Of a stretch of DNA of 7,130 bases, positions 5,965 to 7,130 are shown piece by piece. This DNA comes from Planctomycetota bacterium. GTDB taxonomy: Bacteria; Planctomycetota; B15-G4. The position numbers were made by a program, and so were the translations under genes. Each line of letters begins with the position of its first letter. Positions within the stretch are counted from its first letter, which is position 1. The stretch covers positions 1 through 7,130 of the forward strand of contig QNBX01000200.1 of assembly GCA_003644265.1 (NCBI GenBank). The letters run 5' to 3'. The notes beneath the pieces are model-generated. The model was not told where the DNA came from. It saw nothing but the letters and a program-made list of their open reading frames with translations, and searched no databases.

Positions 5965-7130
5965 CTACCGCAGCAACACGCTCGGGTCGACCCCCAGGGC
6001 CTGGGCCACAGCCTGGAGCTGCTGCCAGGGGTAGGGCTCCGCGGGGAAGGTCTCCGACAGCCGAGCAAACTGGACGCCGGCCTGAACCAGCATGCCCTCC
6101 GACACGAAGTGGTGGGCCCGCAGGAACAGCTGCGCACGCTGAGGGATGTCGCGGGTGAGCACGCGCCAGGTGCGATCACGTACGCGCTTCACGATGACCT
6201 CGTCCGCGATGTCGAACACGGCCACGTTGTCGTCGCCATCGTCGACGCGCCAGGCCACGCGACCCGGCCAAAGGGAAGGCCAATCGTCGGGATAATCGAC
6301 CACGAAGGAGTCGGTTCCGCCGCGCGTGTCCGGTAGGGCCATGCGCAGCTCTCGCTTGTCCAGCTTGAGCACGAGCTGGCCGGGAGGCCCGGCGCGCAGC
6401 ACGAACGCTGGGCGCCGGTTTGTGATCAGGCCCCGGGGCAGTAACGCGCGGCTGTCGTCCGGCGTAGCCAGGACCGTCGAGGGCTGGGGTACGGGCTGCG
6501 TTCCGGACACATCCGCCGGCGCAAAGCGCTTGAACCAGGCGCGCACCTCGTCGTCGCCCAGCTCCTCCAGGGCCTGATCGAAGTGCCCCTCGGCCAACAG
6601 GCACAGCACGATGCGCACGTGCGATTCGATGGTCCCGGACTTGCGATACGACGCGCGGGCGCGGGTGTACTCGTACTGCTCCATGAGCGCGTCGCCGCGA
6701 CGGGCGGGGTCGATGTCGCGCACCACGCCAAAGCCCAGGAAGCCCAGCACCACGGTCAGCACGATCGCGGCCAGGCCGACGCCGACTCCCGGCGGAGGCA
6801 GCGTCTCGCGTGGCGAGCTGGACTGGGTCTCGACCAAGCGCTGCTGCACGGCCGTGGGCAGAGCCGCCAGCAGCGCCGCCAAACTCCAGCTCTCGCTGTC
6901 CGGCAGCGGCGGGTGCTCGGTGCTGCTGCGGCCCGCCAGCAGGTCGCCCAGGCCTCGCTCCAGATCAGCGTCGGCGGGTCGGTCCCGTTGCTCGTGTCCC
7001 CGCCGCGCGAAGGCTCGATGCAGGCGCCAGACCACCAGCGCCGGGTCGATGTCCACGGCCTGGCTCACCGCGCCCACGCGCAGGCCGAGCCCGTACGAGA
7101 GCAGCAGGATCTGCTGGTCCTCCGGCTCCA
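5965..7130 (-). CDS. Membrane-anchored protein with sigma-region-4-like HTH and TPR/beta-rich C-terminus (5' end cut by window)
   Basis: The frame is open from the right edge to the TAG at 5967-5965 (387 residues seen). A GTG exists at 7077, but the 17 codons before it (EPEDQQILLLSYGLGLR) continue into VGAVSQAVDIDPALVVWRLHRAFAR, which together resemble sigma-70 region 4 of ECF sigma factors (compare the PEDQ..L.L.Y..GL and V..RLHRA..R pattern). The gene therefore very probably begins outside the window. Counting from that GTG, residues 97-119 (VGVGLAAIVLTVVLGFLGFGVV core) form one membrane span. After it come TPR-like helices (about 124-173, including ALMEQYEYTRARASYRKS and LCLLAEGHFDQALEEL). 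A beta-rich segment follows at about 222-296 (RPAFVLRAGPPGQLVLKL ... PGRVAWRV), then a helical tail with a second helical-repeat-like part (315-345). I do not recognise the whole protein. Inference: a membrane-tethered or sigma-fused regulator sensing the envelope. Placed upstream of the FAD and glycosyltransferase genes. Confidence 0.72.
   Translation of the reverse strand, partial: EPEDQQILLLSYGLGLRVGAVSQAVDIDPALVVWRLHRAFARRGHEQRDRPADADLERGLGDLLAGRSSTEHPPLPDSESWSLAALLAALPTAVQQRLVETQSSSPRETLPPPGVGVGLAAIVLTVVLGFLGFGVVRDIDPARRGDALMEQYEYTRARASYRKSGTIESHVRIVLCLLAEGHFDQALEELGDDEVRAWFKRFAPADVSGTQPVPQPSTVLATPDDSRALLPRGLITNRRPAFVLRAGPPGQLVLKLDKRELRMALPDTRGGTDSFVVDYPDDWPSLWPGRVAWRVDDGDDNVAVFDIADEVIVKRVRDRTWRVLTRDIPQRAQLFLRAHHFVSEGMLVQAGVQFARLSETFPAEPYPWQQLQAVAQALGVDPSVLLR
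6721..6789 (-). other. Predicted transmembrane segment of the HTH/TPR protein
   Basis: About 23 residues with no charge (GVGVGLAAIVLTVVLGFLGFGVV) follow a Ser/Pro-rich linker and precede RDIDPARRGD. It is the only clear membrane span in the visible part and separates the HTH-like portion from the C-terminal domains. If the HTH is cytoplasmic, the C-terminus is periplasmic, although the arginines just after the span do not favour that orientation. Confidence 0.75.

Noticed and set aside
5910..6179. A 90-residue N-terminal extension of the FAD oxidoreductase
   Set aside because: It overlaps the upstream gene out of frame, has an Arg/Ser/Cys/Pro-rich shadow composition, and moves the GxGxxG motif away from its usual N-terminal place.

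Overview
The window is very GC-rich bacterial DNA from a Gram-negative (diderm) organism. The evidence for a diderm is an outer-membrane beta-barrel protein that ends in phenylalanine and an exported flavoprotein. GC-rich composition, sparse Shine-Dalgarno sequences and a sigma-region-4-like helix-turn-helix joined to a membrane segment fit a GC-rich planctomycete best. A myxobacterium or related lineage cannot be excluded, so the taxonomic call is only an inference. All five genes I support lie on the minus strand and are transcribed from right to left. No tRNA, rRNA, CRISPR array, insertion sequence or origin is visible.

Right block, 7130 to 3364, probably one transcription unit entering from outside the window. 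It holds three genes. (i) A 5'-truncated protein carries a sigma-region-4-like helix-turn-helix at the window edge, then one membrane span and a C-terminal TPR-like and beta-rich part. (ii) 55 bases further on is an FAD-dependent oxidoreductase of the UDP-galactopyranose-mutase/protoporphyrinogen-oxidase-like type (461 aa). (iii) A GT-B glycosyltransferase of family 4 (387 aa) starts with an ATGA overlap on the FAD gene. The oxidoreductase/glycosyltransferase pair suggests surface-glycan synthesis.

Middle, 3363 to 3062: a 302-base gene-free region. It contains a good promoter (TTGTTG-N17-TATACT) reading into the next gene. Upstream of the promoter are a perfect 7-bp inverted repeat, a 9-base direct repeat spaced 52 bases apart, and a 24-base imperfect tandem duplication. 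These are candidate regulatory sites.

Left block, 3061 to 1, a two-gene operon joined by a TGATG stop/start overlap. The first gene encodes an exported porin-like outer-membrane protein (462 aa) with an N-terminal coiled coil. The second, truncated by the left edge, encodes a fusion of signal peptide, FMN-binding domain and ApbE flavin transferase. It appears to carry both the threonine that accepts covalent FMN and the enzyme that attaches it, so it may be a self-flavinylating periplasmic redox protein working with the outer-membrane channel. Its signal peptide is built from three tandem 45-base repeats, which is the most unusual local structure in the window. The combination of porin and self-flavinylating flavoprotein is the best candidate for a little-described system here.
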